Shown one piece after another: positions 1-9,005 of a DNA stretch of 64,000 bases (positions are counted from its first letter, which is position 1; each line of letters opens with the position of its first letter). Source of the DNA: Bacteroidetes bacterium HGW-Bacteroidetes-5 (GTDB lineage: Bacteria > Bacteroidota > Bacteroidia > Bacteroidales > UBA932). The notes below the pieces were generated by a model that searched no databases, was not told the DNA's origin, and saw only the letters and a list, made by a program, of their open reading frames with translations. Made by a program: the position numbers and the translations under genes. The DNA lies in assembly GCA_002842515.1 (NCBI GenBank), contig PHDC01000002.1, positions 254,744-318,743 of the forward strand, read 5' to 3'.

Positions 1-720
1 GTCTCTTCAATTAATGCAATGAGCGCAATATGCGAGAAGACCGGTGCAGATGTGGATGAGGTTGCGCGCGCAATTGGTGCAGATAGCAGGATTGGTTCTA
101 AGTTTATAAAATCTTCTGTTGGCTTCGGGGGATCCTGTTTCCAGAAGGATATACTGAATCTGGTTTATATATCTGCAAGTCTCGGTCTTAATGAAGTTGC
201 AGATTACTGGGAGCAGGTTTTGCTTATCAACAGCTACCAGCGGAGACGTTTTGCCGAAAATATTGTGACAAGTCTCTTTAATACGGTTGCCGGTAAGAAG
301 ATTGCCTTCCTGGGTTGGGCATTCAAGAAGGATACCAACGATACCCGCGAAACTGCTGCGATGTATGTAGCAGACCTGCTGCTTGAGGAGACTGCAGATA
401 TCTGCGTATATGACCCGAAAGTGTCACAGTCCAAAATGTATAGCAATCTGGAGCATCTGGGCACCAGAAGTAATGAAGAGAATGAGGCACACCTTAAAGC
501 GGTAAGCGACCCCTACGAGGCGTGCAGGGATTCTCACGCCATTGCCATCCTTACTGAGTGGGATGAGTTCCGGAGTTATGACTGGCAGAGAATTTTCGAC
601 AATATGAAAAAGCCCGCCTTTATATTTGACGGGCGAAACATTACCGACTGCAAAAAACTGACCGATATCGGCTTCAAGGTCTACCAGATTGGCAGGGGAT
701 GTAACATTGCCAGTGTTTGA
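1..720 (+). CDS. ugd: UDP-glucose 6-dehydrogenase, C-terminal part (5' end outside window)
   Basis: The reading frame is already open at base 1, before the first in-window ATG at 19, so this is the last 239 codons of a longer gene (the family is usually about 430-470 residues). The enzyme oxidises UDP-glucose to UDP-glucuronate with NAD in the cytoplasm, feeding capsule and polysaccharide synthesis. The catalytic cysteine lies in the family motif GFGGSCFQKD (Cys codon 136-138), followed by the central helical domain and a C-terminal UDP-binding Rossmann-type domain (GKKIAFLGWAFKKDTNDTRE). A related UDP-sugar or GDP-mannose dehydrogenase specificity cannot be excluded from this half. The gene converges on the LCCL-repeat gene with only 16 bp between stop codons. 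Confidence 0.88.
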   Translation, partial: VSSINAMSAICEKTGADVDEVARAIGADSRIGSKFIKSSVGFGGSCFQKDILNLVYISASLGLNEVADYWEQVLLINSYQRRRFAENIVTSLFNTVAGKKIAFLGWAFKKDTNDTRETAAMYVADLLLEETADICVYDPKVSQSKMYSNLEHLGTRSNEENEAHLKAVSDPYEACRDSHAIAILTEWDEFRSYDWQRIFDNMKKPAFIFDGRNITDCKKLTDIGFKVYQIGRGCNIASV

Positions 721-736
721 TGAAACTATTTGTTTT

Positions 737-2218
737 TTATAAAAATTCAAAACTTCCTGCAAAGTTACCGTAGTTGGTGGTGGTTATGCCGTTGGCGGGG
801 CTGCCGGTGTAACGCTGCATTCCGGGAAGTATCTTGACCCTTACAACTGCCTGCTCACCAAGCTTAACCAGGCCTGCGTGCACTGCGGCTTTGGCCAACG
901 CAGAGTCATCTGTATAGATTCCGTCTGCCCCGCCCCAGACTCCGCCCTGGTTAGTGCCTGTCACCAAAAACTTATAGGTTTCGCCTATGCTGCTACGGAA
1001 TTTTGTAAGGTTACCCGGGTCACTCAACACCTCTCTTCCACTATCCTCTTGTGGGGATATAATTTGAGGAGTGTCAATTTCAAAACGGTAACTTCCTGCA
1101 AATGAGCCGTAGTTAGGTGTAGTGATTCCATTTCGTGAACAGCCGTTATACCACTGCCTTCCTGGTAAAATTGTAACTCTCACCACTTTTTGCTCACCCA
1201 CTACCACCAGCCCTGCGTGAACAGCAGCCTTGGCAATTGCAGAGTCGTCTGTATAGACCCCGTCTTCTCCTCCCCAAACTCCGCCCTGAGTGGTTCCTGT
1301 AATTAAGAATGAGTATGTTACTCCAGTGTTTTTGCGCAATTTAATGAGGTTGCCCGGGTCGGAGAGGTAATCACTGCCGGTTGCAGTTTGAGTTGTGCCG
1401 CCTACAGTTTGGGTGGTGCCGCCTGCAGGCCGGTTATTTCCAACCACAACGGGGTTGTGGGAGACAATGCCCCTACTGCCCGAAGCGGCGGCAGATTCAA
1501 ATCTGAAACTGCCGGAGAAAGAGCCATAGTGGTTTGTGGTGATTCCGTTTCTGGTGCTGCCCAGATAGCGTTGAGCCCCGGGAAGTATTGTGATCTTTAC
1601 AACTCCCTGCTCTCCTACCCTTAGCAATCCGGCGTGGACAGCAGCTTTTCCGATAGCGGAGTCATCTGTATAGATACCATCTGCACCTCCCCAAACGCTT
1701 CCCTGGTCGCTTCCGGTTACAAAAACGGAGTAGGTGGTTCCGTTGTTATTTCGAAGTTTTACCATATTACCGGGGTCTGTTATGACATCTCCGGTAACTA
1801 TTGGCTCTGCCCTTTTTACCCCTGCAGGTGTTCGCGGCTCAAATTTGAAACTGCCGGAGAATGAGCCGTAATCTAAAGAGGATATCCCATTTTTCAGGCT
1901 GCCGAAATATCTTGGAGCTCCCCTGAGAATTGTCACTACAACAACTCCCTGCTCTCCCACCTTTAACAATCCGGCGTGTACGGCAGCTTTACCCAAACGA
2001 GAATCGTCCGTATAGATCCCATCTGCACCTCCCCAAACACTTCCCTGGTCTGTTCCGGTAACGCTAAAGGAGTAGCTCATACCAATATTGGACCTGAATG
2101 AAGTTAAGTTACCAGGGTCTGTAAGTGCAGTTTGGCCCTGTGCAAAAAAAACATTAAAGCAAAGTAAAAGAAGAATAACCTTGCCAATAGTAGTGGGGCT
2201 TAATTGATTTCTAGACAT
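737..2218 (-). CDS. Secreted protein with four LCCL-like repeats
   Basis: The 493-residue product begins with a hydrophobic signal peptide ending near FAQGQ (about residue 28) and then consists of four copies of a roughly 93-residue module at about 34-126, 148-240, 286-378 and 400-493. Each module starts DPGN and holds the block VWGGxDGxYTDDSxxxKAAVHAGL, then VGEQxVVxVxILPG, YxGSxxNGI and YGSFxGSFxFE. This pattern matches my memory of the LCCL domain (YTDDSxICxAAxHAG), though the usual cysteines are absent. Linkers carry short GGTTQT repeats. It is probably exported or surface-attached; ligand unknown. High identity between copies suggests recent internal duplication. Confidence 0.75.
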   Translation of the reverse strand: MSRNQLSPTTIGKVILLLLCFNVFFAQGQTALTDPGNLTSFRSNIGMSYSFSVTGTDQGSVWGGADGIYTDDSRLGKAAVHAGLLKVGEQGVVVVTILRGAPRYFGSLKNGISSLDYGSFSGSFKFEPRTPAGVKRAEPIVTGDVITDPGNMVKLRNNNGTTYSVFVTGSDQGSVWGGADGIYTDDSAIGKAAVHAGLLRVGEQGVVKITILPGAQRYLGSTRNGITTNHYGSFSGSFRFESAAASGSRGIVSHNPVVVGNNRPAGGTTQTVGGTTQTATGSDYLSDPGNLIKLRKNTGVTYSFLITGTTQGGVWGGEDGVYTDDSAIAKAAVHAGLVVVGEQKVVRVTILPGRQWYNGCSRNGITTPNYGSFAGSYRFEIDTPQIISPQEDSGREVLSDPGNLTKFRSSIGETYKFLVTGTNQGGVWGGADGIYTDDSALAKAAVHAGLVKLGEQAVVRVKILPGMQRYTGSPANGITTTNYGNFAGSFEFL

Positions 2219-2251
2219 TTAGCAATATTTTAAAAATTACAAGTTTACTAT

Positions 2252-2317
2252 CTATTAGCTGTAAGTAGTTTAACTATTAGTTGTAAATTGGTTATCTATT
2301 AGCTATAAGTTGATTAC
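2252..2317. repeat. Three tandem 22-bp repeats upstream of the LCCL gene
   Basis: Copies start at 2252, 2274 and 2296, an exact 22-bp period. The conserved core is CTATTAGyTrTAArT and the last third of each unit varies. The array fills most of the 95 bp between the start of the LCCL gene (2218) and the end of the upstream gene (2314). A two-helical-turn period would suit a protein binding one DNA face, but a simple replication-slippage repeat is equally possible. Confidence 0.7.
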
Positions 2318-2781
2318 TTTTTTACGGGAGCGGCCACAGGTTTGAGTTGCCTGAATTTTACATTTTCGGCCAGCTCTTCCAGATCTAGCTTTTTCATCTT
2401 CTCCTCTACTTTGATTGAGAATATCAGTTTGTTTTCGGGAACCTCAATAATAAGAAAGGTGGTGTTATTCACGTTTCCGTAAACAACATTATATCCGTTC
2501 CAAAGATATCTTTCGAAGTTATGAAGGGTTGAGATTAATGACTCAAAGCTGCTTAAAGGGGTAACACGTACAATAAATGCTTTCTCCATTGAGAGCATAA
2601 ATTTTGCCCTGTACTCTACTTTCCCGTCATTAAACGATTCAGTTAGAGGGAAGCCGGTATTACTAACAACTTTGCTCCATTTGTTAAATGTTGCCAATGT
2701 GAGAGTTAGTGATTCTTGTGCTATAGTTGCAGATGATATAACAAACAGCAGTGTAAGGCTGATAAGAAGTTTTCGGATCAT
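2314..2781 (-). CDS. Small secreted protein of unknown function
   Basis: A 155-residue product with a clear signal peptide (cut near SATIAQ, about residue 21), so it should be periplasmic or surface located. I recognise no family. The mature part has a mixed alpha/beta look (FIVRVTPLSSFESLISTLHNFERYLWNG, then TFLIIEVPENKLIFSI read as two strands) and ends in a basic tail (VAAPVKK). It is transcribed in the same direction as the LCCL gene 95 bp downstream. Its own leader carries a three-copy 23-24 bp repeat. Confidence 0.65.
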   Translation of the reverse strand: MIRKLLISLTLLFVISSATIAQESLTLTLATFNKWSKVVSNTGFPLTESFNDGKVEYRAKFMLSMEKAFIVRVTPLSSFESLISTLHNFERYLWNGYNVVYGNVNNTTFLIIEVPENKLIFSIKVEEKMKKLDLEELAENVKFRQLKPVAAPVKK

Positions 2782-2796
2782 TTTGTATGTTTTTTA

Positions 2797-2866
2797 AAGA
2801 TTAATAATTGGTTAACATTTAAGATTAAAATTGGTTGACATTTAAGATTGAAGTTGGTTTGATTTT
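2797..2866. repeat. Three tandem 23-24 bp repeats upstream of the 155-residue gene
   Basis: Copies lie at 2797-2820, 2821-2843 and 2844-2866 with the shared pattern AAGATTrAArTTGGTT followed by xACATTT. The array begins 15 bp upstream of the start codon at 2781 on the minus strand. Part of the unit (AATTGGTTA) also occurs in the 2252-2317 array, so the two leaders may share an origin or a binding protein. Confidence 0.7.
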
Positions 2867-3421
2867 ATCATCATAAATATAGATATAAAAAAGAGATCAA
2901 GCTTTGAAGTTGACAATTTTTACACTTGGGTATTTCGTTCATAATTATTACACAAAATTAATCTGTTAGTAGATTTATGAATAGCCGTAAAGTTGTCTGA
3001 GTATTTTTTTACACCCGTTTGTAAAGGTATAGGTTATGAGTTAAAATTTGTGAATCAATCTTTTAGTGAGTCAAAATATAGTGCTTAAATACAAATTTAA
3101 AATTCTACCTTTATCGTCTGACAACGAGAACAGATAGAGTGTAGTAGGTAACAGTAAATAGAGAATAAATCATCAAATCGTAAATTTTACTATTTACCAA
3201 TAGAAAACACAGTGTGACTTCATTTTTTTGCAGATAATTTTAGAATTATTGCCTAAATTTATTCTGGATTTGGATGTTTCTCCCTGACTGCAGTTGTTGC
3301 TCTGCACATAATTACTGCACGCTCAATGTTACCGCTCTGCCCATAATTACTAGACGCCTATTTTTCCGGATCTTACCTAAAATTGCTGCTCTGCCAAAAC
3401 TTAATTTGATTAAAACATACT
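2867..3421. other. AT-rich intergenic region, no gene seen
   Basis: About 555 bp between divergently transcribed genes. I see no convincing coding frame. Imperfect repeats of GCTCTGC with a following CATAATTACT occur at 3299 and 3334, with a third partial copy at 3388, and a short inverted pair GTAAATAG/CTATTTAC lies around 3150-3197. It must hold the promoter of the exported-protein run that starts at 3422, but no full TTTG/TAnnTTTG pair was found. Confidence 0.5.
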
Positions 3422-5050
3422 ATGAAAAAAATTTCATTCACGCTGCTCTTCCTGGTTTGCGCAATCGGGTTTGCGACAGCTCAAAGCAAAGATGTCGCCA
3501 AAATGCTTAAGGTACCGGATACTTATAACAGAAGTTCCGTTACGCTTTTAGTTCTTGATTTTCCCGGAGATTATCACTATAATTTCGTCAGGAATAATCT
3601 AAAGACTTTGGTTTTTTCAGATAAGTACTATAATAATAATCTGAATTACATCACCTTAAACTCTCCATACGAGAGAAGTTATATTGGCACTAATAAGGCA
3701 GATCTTATTTTGAAAAGTCTCAAAGAGAAGAGAGTTGCCAATGATATTGTGGCAAAATGGTACTCTATGGATAGTCAGGGAAAGATGTCCCTGGATCTTG
3801 TCCACTCACGGGGTATGTTCAACGCCACCGATGAGGCATTTCTGGAGGCTAAAACTACAAAGAGGGGTAATGCCCAGCTTGAAGATTTTGGTAACAGACT
3901 CATTGATATGAGTTATGTTGTTGTTGCAGATTTCTATGATATTAAGAGTATGGAGGAGGCCAAAGTGAAGGATTCAAGGGGGTGGCAGGCAAATGTACAG
4001 ACCTATCTTTACAAAATTGATTTTAACGAAGAGATTCGCAACAAAATCTACGATAACTGGATTTTTGACGAAGATACTCCCGAAGTGAAGGATTCCAAAC
4101 GGGCTGCTCTTGCAAAAATTGAGATTCCTTTGGTATTCGTTACCACCTCAATGAATACAGCATCGGAGTCTGTATCTACAAAAACCACATCTATTCCGCT
4201 TGTTGGCAGCAAAAAGCCAAAAACTGACGACGAGTTGATGGCCAAAATGATACAAGACGCCTATAACGAGATTCTTTATAACCTGGAGATGAAGGTTGAA
4301 GATTTTAAGGTTATTACCTCAATTAACGGTGTAAACCCCATAAGGGCAAAAATCGGTAAAAAAGAGGGGATTAAAACAGATTACCGCTTTTTTGCATACG
4401 AGTATGTATATGACGAAAAGAGTAACTTAACTACCCAGAAACTTCGCGGGGTTATTCGTTCAACTCCTAAAATTGCAGATAATGTACAGGTTGCAACCGG
4501 CAAATCGCCAACTACAGAGTTTTATCAAACTTGTGGAAGAAGACTACAAAACGGGTACCTGCTTCAGCAGAGAAATGATTTTGGAGGAGAGCTATCTGCA
4601 GGTTATGAGATAGGCGAGATCGGTGGTATCTATGGTCGTCTGGATTTAAGGATGGGCCGTTATGTTGGCGTAAAAGCTCTTTTCCTCTATATTGAGGGTG
4701 GTTATGAATCTAAGGCTTACAACACAGTCACATTTAAATTCACTCGTTACGGAGGCGGCCTGGCTAAAGGGCTGCAACTTACCAGAAACAGCGAGCTGCG
4801 CCCATATGTAGGGTTAGGTCTGGAGGAGACAAAAAATGCGAGTCAGATTAAACAGTCAACCCTATATTTTAAGGGTGGGGCAAATCTTGGTATTAATATT
4901 AAGCACAATGTTCAGCTTATTGGGGGCGTGGGTTATTATATGACAGGAGACACCAAAGATGAAAACGATGTTAGTTACGGAGATTGGGATACTGTTTATG
5001 ACGGAAGAAGCGGGATGTCTATCCTTGCCGGTATCAGAATAGGGTTCTAA
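3422..5050 (+). CDS. Exported protein with C-terminal outer-membrane beta-barrel
   Basis: The 542-residue product has a signal peptide (MKKISF...ATAQ, about 21 residues). Residues 22 to about 385 form a soluble region without a recognised motif. From about residue 390 to the end, alternating hydrophobic and polar strands rich in Gly and aromatics (GGIYGRLDLRMGRYVGV, YVGLGLEET, LIGGVGYYM) end in a terminal phenylalanine, the hallmark of Bacteroidota outer-membrane barrels of about eight strands. It opens a run of nine same-strand genes for exported proteins and could be the outer-membrane anchor or pore for the rest. The start is the ATG at the signal peptide; a longer overlapping frame at 3274 is rejected. 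Confidence 0.75.
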   Translation: MKKISFTLLFLVCAIGFATAQSKDVAKMLKVPDTYNRSSVTLLVLDFPGDYHYNFVRNNLKTLVFSDKYYNNNLNYITLNSPYERSYIGTNKADLILKSLKEKRVANDIVAKWYSMDSQGKMSLDLVHSRGMFNATDEAFLEAKTTKRGNAQLEDFGNRLIDMSYVVVADFYDIKSMEEAKVKDSRGWQANVQTYLYKIDFNEEIRNKIYDNWIFDEDTPEVKDSKRAALAKIEIPLVFVTTSMNTASESVSTKTTSIPLVGSKKPKTDDELMAKMIQDAYNEILYNLEMKVEDFKVITSINGVNPIRAKIGKKEGIKTDYRFFAYEYVYDEKSNLTTQKLRGVIRSTPKIADNVQVATGKSPTTEFYQTCGRRLQNGYLLQQRNDFGGELSAGYEIGEIGGIYGRLDLRMGRYVGVKALFLYIEGGYESKAYNTVTFKFTRYGGGLAKGLQLTRNSELRPYVGLGLEETKNASQIKQSTLYFKGGANLGINIKHNVQLIGGVGYYMTGDTKDENDVSYGDWDTVYDGRSGMSILAGIRIGF

Positions 5051-5121
5051 CCTGTTTAAAATTAAACCATAAATAAGCTTATAAATTCTTAACTGAACAA
5101 ACAAATAAAAATCTGCATAAA

Positions 5122-5643
5122 ATGAAAAAGATAACAAAAATATTGTCACTCCTCATACTGATGATTCTCATTACCAATTTTGCATCTGCACAATCGCGCA
5201 GGGAGCGCAAGATACTCTTTAACAGTATGTATAACTATGAGATATCTCCTGTTGGCGTTGGAATGGACGGGACAAAGGTTTTCAAGGTTTGGGGATACGG
5301 AAAGAATGTAGGAGAGGCTGTTATGGATGCAAAAGCGAATGCTGTTGCTGCTTGTATCTTCAAGGGTCTTCCCGGAGGTGCAGGGGCTGCCCCTACTCCT
5401 GCTCTGTGCAGCGAATCCGGAGCAGAGAACAAATATGCCGACTATTTTGAGAAGTTTTTTGAGGTTGGCGGCAAGTATCTGCAGTACATAGCTCTTACCA
5501 ATGATGCGGACCCTGCAGGACCGGACAGACTTAAGATTAAAAAAGGGTACAAAGTTGCCATATACGCTCAGGTTATGTACGATGCACTTCGCAGAGAGCT
5601 GGAAGCCAACGGAATTGCAAGAAAACTTGACTCAAGATTTTAA
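5122..5643 (+). CDS. Small periplasmic protein, LPP20/FlgT-N-like
   Basis: A 173-residue product with signal peptide (cut near NFASAQ, residue 24). The segment KVFKVWGYGKNVGEAVMDAK followed by ANAVAACIF resembles the pattern seen in LPP20/FlgT-N type domains, where a strand (VxGxG) is followed by a helix of repeated A..A..NA. Similar segments occur in the 430- and 189-residue proteins downstream, suggesting that several members of this run share one fold. It lies 71 bp after the barrel gene and 47 bp before the next. Function unknown. Confidence 0.65.
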   Translation: MKKITKILSLLILMILITNFASAQSRRERKILFNSMYNYEISPVGVGMDGTKVFKVWGYGKNVGEAVMDAKANAVAACIFKGLPGGAGAAPTPALCSESGAENKYADYFEKFFEVGGKYLQYIALTNDADPAGPDRLKIKKGYKVAIYAQVMYDALRRELEANGIARKLDSRF

Positions 5644-5690
5644 CAGACCATTCAAAAAAATAATTACTAAAATATCTGACCATTTAAATT

Positions 5691-6656
5691 ATGAAAAAAA
5701 TATTTATCACCACACTATTGATTTTTACATCGGTAATCTTTTTCGGACAGGCAAAAAAGCCCACCATTATGGTTATGCCGAGTGATCAATATTGCCTGAG
5801 CAGAGGGTTTAAGCTTACATTCACAAATCAGGGTATGACTCAGACTCTTCCGGATTACAGAGCTGCAATGCAGAGTGACCCCAATTTGCGTCTGGTTATT
5901 ACCAAGATGGGACAGATGATGGCAGATAGAGGTTTCCCTCTGAAGGATCTTGAGGCAGAGATGCGTAATATGATGCAGGAGAGCGCAGAGAGCTCAATGC
6001 TCACCAGCTCTTCCTCCGGCTCGGAGATGGCAGAGAGCCCGATAGATGTACTAAAAAGGGTTGCCAAGGCAGATATTATTCTGGATCTGGACTTTGACCT
6101 TAAAGCTCAGGGGCCGTCCAAATATATGGTTTTCAACCTGAGAGGGTTGGATGCTTATACTGCCAAACAGGTTTCGGGTGTTGCCGGAGCAGGAAGGCCA
6201 TCTACATCTGCAACTCCGGAGATTCTAATGGAGGAGGCGGTTCTTAGCCATATGGACAGCTTCAACGCCGGCCTTATGAGACATTTCGACGACCTCTTTG
6301 AAAATGGACGTGAGGTTAAGGTTCTTGTAAAGGTGTTTAATAACTGGGGCGAAAATCTTGAAAGCGAATTTGAATCGGCCGGCGAGACCAAAGAGCTCTC
6401 CTTTATTATAGAAGATTGGTTTGCAGATAATTGCGTTAAAGGAAGGTTCAACCTAAGTGATGCGACCGAGAATCAGATGAGGTTTGAGCAGGTAAGAATC
6501 CCTGTTATGAAACTCCAGAGCGGGAGAGAGAGAGCAGTTGACACAAGAAGCTTTGTAAGCGACCTGCGTAAACATCTCACAGACAAATATCAGATTCAGT
6601 CTAAACTCTACCTACGCGGTTTGGGCGAGGCCTGGCTGATTCTTGGAGAGAAGTAA
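5691..6656 (+). CDS. Exported LpoB/CsgG-like protein (resembles DUF6175)
   Basis: A 321-residue protein with a signal peptide (cut after FFGQ, about residue 20). The mature start KKPTIMVMPSDQYC is like the opening strand of LpoB/CsgG/TolB-N type proteins, which begin with a conserved P-S/D-x-W/Y segment; from memory it matches the Bacteroidota family DUF6175. A Ser-rich stretch (SSSSGSEMAES) is followed by ADIILDLDFDLK, a typical core strand of this fold, and a second segment VKVLVKVFNNWGENLESEF. It probably acts in the periplasm on the outer-membrane side. The family label is from memory. Confidence 0.62.
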   Translation: MKKIFITTLLIFTSVIFFGQAKKPTIMVMPSDQYCLSRGFKLTFTNQGMTQTLPDYRAAMQSDPNLRLVITKMGQMMADRGFPLKDLEAEMRNMMQESAESSMLTSSSSGSEMAESPIDVLKRVAKADIILDLDFDLKAQGPSKYMVFNLRGLDAYTAKQVSGVAGAGRPSTSATPEILMEEAVLSHMDSFNAGLMRHFDDLFENGREVKVLVKVFNNWGENLESEFESAGETKELSFIIEDWFADNCVKGRFNLSDATENQMRFEQVRIPVMKLQSGRERAVDTRSFVSDLRKHLTDKYQIQSKLYLRGLGEAWLILGEK

Positions 6657-6704
6657 AAGCTCACTTGAACCAACACAATTAACCTATTTTTAATTCAATT
6701 TGGA

Positions 6705-7676
6705 ATGAAAAAAATAATTATACTACTTCTTATCTTCATTACCGTTAAGAGCGGTATTGCCCAGAACACTTTAGGAAAAAGTGACGACCTGGGCAGAGTT
6801 GCCCTGGCAGTAATGGTTCCGGATATGGCTGAGAATATTCCTCAGTCTGCCAAACAGCTGCTGGAGAACAAGATGATGCAGATAGCGACCATTAATGGTC
6901 TTGGGGCAGGTGGTCTGGATCCGAGATTTTGTATAGTTCCGATGGTAAATATCCTAACAAAGGATGTAACCCCTACCGCTCCGCCAATGATTGCCCTCAA
7001 TATGGAGATCACCTTCTATATAGTAGATGCCGTTAATCAGATAATCTTTGTTCAGACCACAATGGCTGCAAAGGGTGTCGGGCAGACAGAGGACAAAGCC
7101 TACATCTCCGGCATTCGCAATGTGAACGCAAGAGCCGGCCAGTTCAAAGGGTTTATTGAGAACGGCAAGAATAAGATTATCGAGTACTACAACTCACAGT
7201 GCGATGCAATTATTAAGAAGGCTCAATCGCTGGCAGGGATGAAACAGTACGAAGAGGCTCTCTTCTACCTGCTTAGCGTTCCGGATGTTTGCCGTGAGTG
7301 TTATGACAAATGTATGGATGTCTCTGTAGATGTCTATAAAAACTATGCAGACTACAAATGCACCCAGTATCTATCTGCAGCAAGAGCAGCCTGGGCCAAT
7401 ATGGATGCAGATCTTGCTTCACAGAACCTGGCTATGATAACTCCGGATATGTCCTGCTATAACGATGCAACCAAACTTGTAGATGTTATAACTAAAAAGA
7501 TGATTGCAGATGGTGCCAATGTATGGAACTTCAAGATGAAGCGTTACGATGATGCCGTTGAGACAGAACGCCTCATTATCAAAGCTAAAAGAGATGTTGC
7601 AGTAGCCTGGGCAGTAGCCACCTACTGGAATAACTACAACTATAACTGGGGTTGGTTGTACCGAAATCGTTACTAA
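6705..7676 (+). CDS. Exported CsgG/TolB-like protein with TPR-like C-terminal half
   Basis: A 323-residue protein with signal peptide (cut near SGIAQ). The first half reads as an alpha/beta domain: GRVALAVMVPDM, then SAKQLLENKMMQIATINGLG, then IALNMEITFYIVD, the strand-helix-strand order of CsgG/LpoB-like domains. The second half is helical with TPR-like spacing (AQSLAGMKQYEEALFYLLSV) and a Cys cluster CRECYDKC. It ends in an aromatic-rich tail (NNYNYNWGWLYRNRY). Its stop is 1 bp from the next start, so the two are almost surely co-translated. Exact family uncertain. Confidence 0.6.
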   Translation: MKKIIILLLIFITVKSGIAQNTLGKSDDLGRVALAVMVPDMAENIPQSAKQLLENKMMQIATINGLGAGGLDPRFCIVPMVNILTKDVTPTAPPMIALNMEITFYIVDAVNQIIFVQTTMAAKGVGQTEDKAYISGIRNVNARAGQFKGFIENGKNKIIEYYNSQCDAIIKKAQSLAGMKQYEEALFYLLSVPDVCRECYDKCMDVSVDVYKNYADYKCTQYLSAARAAWANMDADLASQNLAMITPDMSCYNDATKLVDVITKKMIADGANVWNFKMKRYDDAVETERLIIKAKRDVAVAWAVATYWNNYNYNWGWLYRNRY

Positions 7677-7677
7677 T

Positions 7678-8970
7678 ATGAAAACCAAGATATTATCTTT
7701 ATTTCTACTGTTACTCATTCCTGTGATGGCCGGCTCGCAGGAGAAGGTGATAGAGAAGAGTGGCCCGAAGCCAAAATGGGTGAACGGGCTCGAAAAGGAT
7801 TATGTAATTGTGGTGGGGACCGGAGCAACCCTGGATCTTGCCCGGCAACAGGCTCTGATGATGATCAAGGAGAGCATTGTTGAGGCGATAGCCGTAAATG
7901 TTAAAACAAACACCAACATTCGCACCGAGGAGGTATCAAACAGAAAGAATGTCTTTATGTTTCTTGAGACATTCTCTTCCAACACAACTTCGGAATCTCA
8001 AAAAGTACCGTTTCTGCAGGGTATATCACTTGCCCAGGCAGAGGGGTTTTATTGGGAGAAGCTGCAATCCAGAGAGTTGGGCATCCAATATGCATACCAT
8101 ATAAGATATCCGTTTCCTGTTGTGGATATGAACCGACTCGCATTTGAATTTAAGTTGCGAGATGAGGAGCTTACCGCAAAACTTGAGAGATTATCTGCAG
8201 AGACCTTTTACCCATCTAGCGTAGAGGAGATTGAGTCAATTATCGGTGAACTTAGAATTCTTGCAGATTACTTTATGGATGGTCGCAGAGATGTTGCAAA
8301 CCTGGCGATTCGCAGATACAACTCTATGCTCTCTTCAATTGAGCTCTCCGATGCCGGAAGCACTTTGGGAACAGTCAGGTATGTTCTGAAACTTGGCTCA
8401 AGAGTGATAACCACCGTTAAAAAACCTATTATAAGGAGCGAGTGTGCTAAGTTCACCGGAACAGACCAGTATCAGGGTGTTTGGAGCATTAAATATGACC
8501 ACTCAGATTGCTACGGAGATCTTAAAAACAATGTTGTGGTTCGTTACCGTTTTGGAAGCAACAATGTAGAGAAGATATTTTACTTCGATATCAATCAGAC
8601 AAAAGTTGACATTTTCGTGAGCCAGGCAATAGGTTTCAGAAAGGAGAAACTTGCAGAGGATTCTGTTGCACGTGCTAAAGTAGATATTGCAATATCCTCT
8701 AAAACCGACGCCCCTTTTACTGTGACAAAAGTTATTCTCGAATTCAAAGGATTACCTCAAATTATCGTAGAAAATATTAATCAAAGCTTCTCCGGAAAAG
8801 GTATACACAACCTTAGCCTGGTAGTAGAGACCCCTGTAAATATTGCTCAGAGCAGCTCTCTTGGAAAAACAGTTGTTCAGATGAACGGTTTTATCCAGTA
8901 TATAAATAATACCAGCGGAGAGAGCGGCACTTACAGAATTTACAACCAAACTTATAATACCGATTGGTAA
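7678..8970 (+). CDS. Exported LPP20-like protein
   Basis: A 430-residue protein with signal peptide (cut near AGSQ, residue 21). The mature N-terminus is a good LPP20/FlgT-N pattern: PKWVNGLEKDYVIVVGTGAT, then LDLARQQALMMIKESIVEAI, and NVKTNTNIRTEEV. In known members (Helicobacter LPP20, Vibrio FlgT) this domain sits at the cell surface or the flagellar H ring, but its biochemical role is unclear. The remaining 300 residues look like beta-rich domains. It starts 1 bp after its upstream neighbour and lies 35 bp before the LPP20-like lipoprotein. Confidence 0.65.
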   Translation: MKTKILSLFLLLLIPVMAGSQEKVIEKSGPKPKWVNGLEKDYVIVVGTGATLDLARQQALMMIKESIVEAIAVNVKTNTNIRTEEVSNRKNVFMFLETFSSNTTSESQKVPFLQGISLAQAEGFYWEKLQSRELGIQYAYHIRYPFPVVDMNRLAFEFKLRDEELTAKLERLSAETFYPSSVEEIESIIGELRILADYFMDGRRDVANLAIRRYNSMLSSIELSDAGSTLGTVRYVLKLGSRVITTVKKPIIRSECAKFTGTDQYQGVWSIKYDHSDCYGDLKNNVVVRYRFGSNNVEKIFYFDINQTKVDIFVSQAIGFRKEKLAEDSVARAKVDIAISSKTDAPFTVTKVILEFKGLPQIIVENINQSFSGKGIHNLSLVVETPVNIAQSSSLGKTVVQMNGFIQYINNTSGESGTYRIYNQTYNTDW

Positions 8971-9005
8971 ACAATTTGTCCCAATAACCTAAAAACTTTA
9001 TCATT

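Noticed and set aside
3274-3510. Open frame overlapping the start of the barrel-protein gene
   Set aside because: No signal peptide or family pattern, Cys-rich random-looking translation of AT-rich leader, and it overlaps the clear start at 3422 in another frame.
5501-5785. Plus-strand frame overlapping the ends of two exported-protein genes
   Set aside because: It is out of frame with both genes, has no signal peptide or recognisable pattern, and spans their junction.
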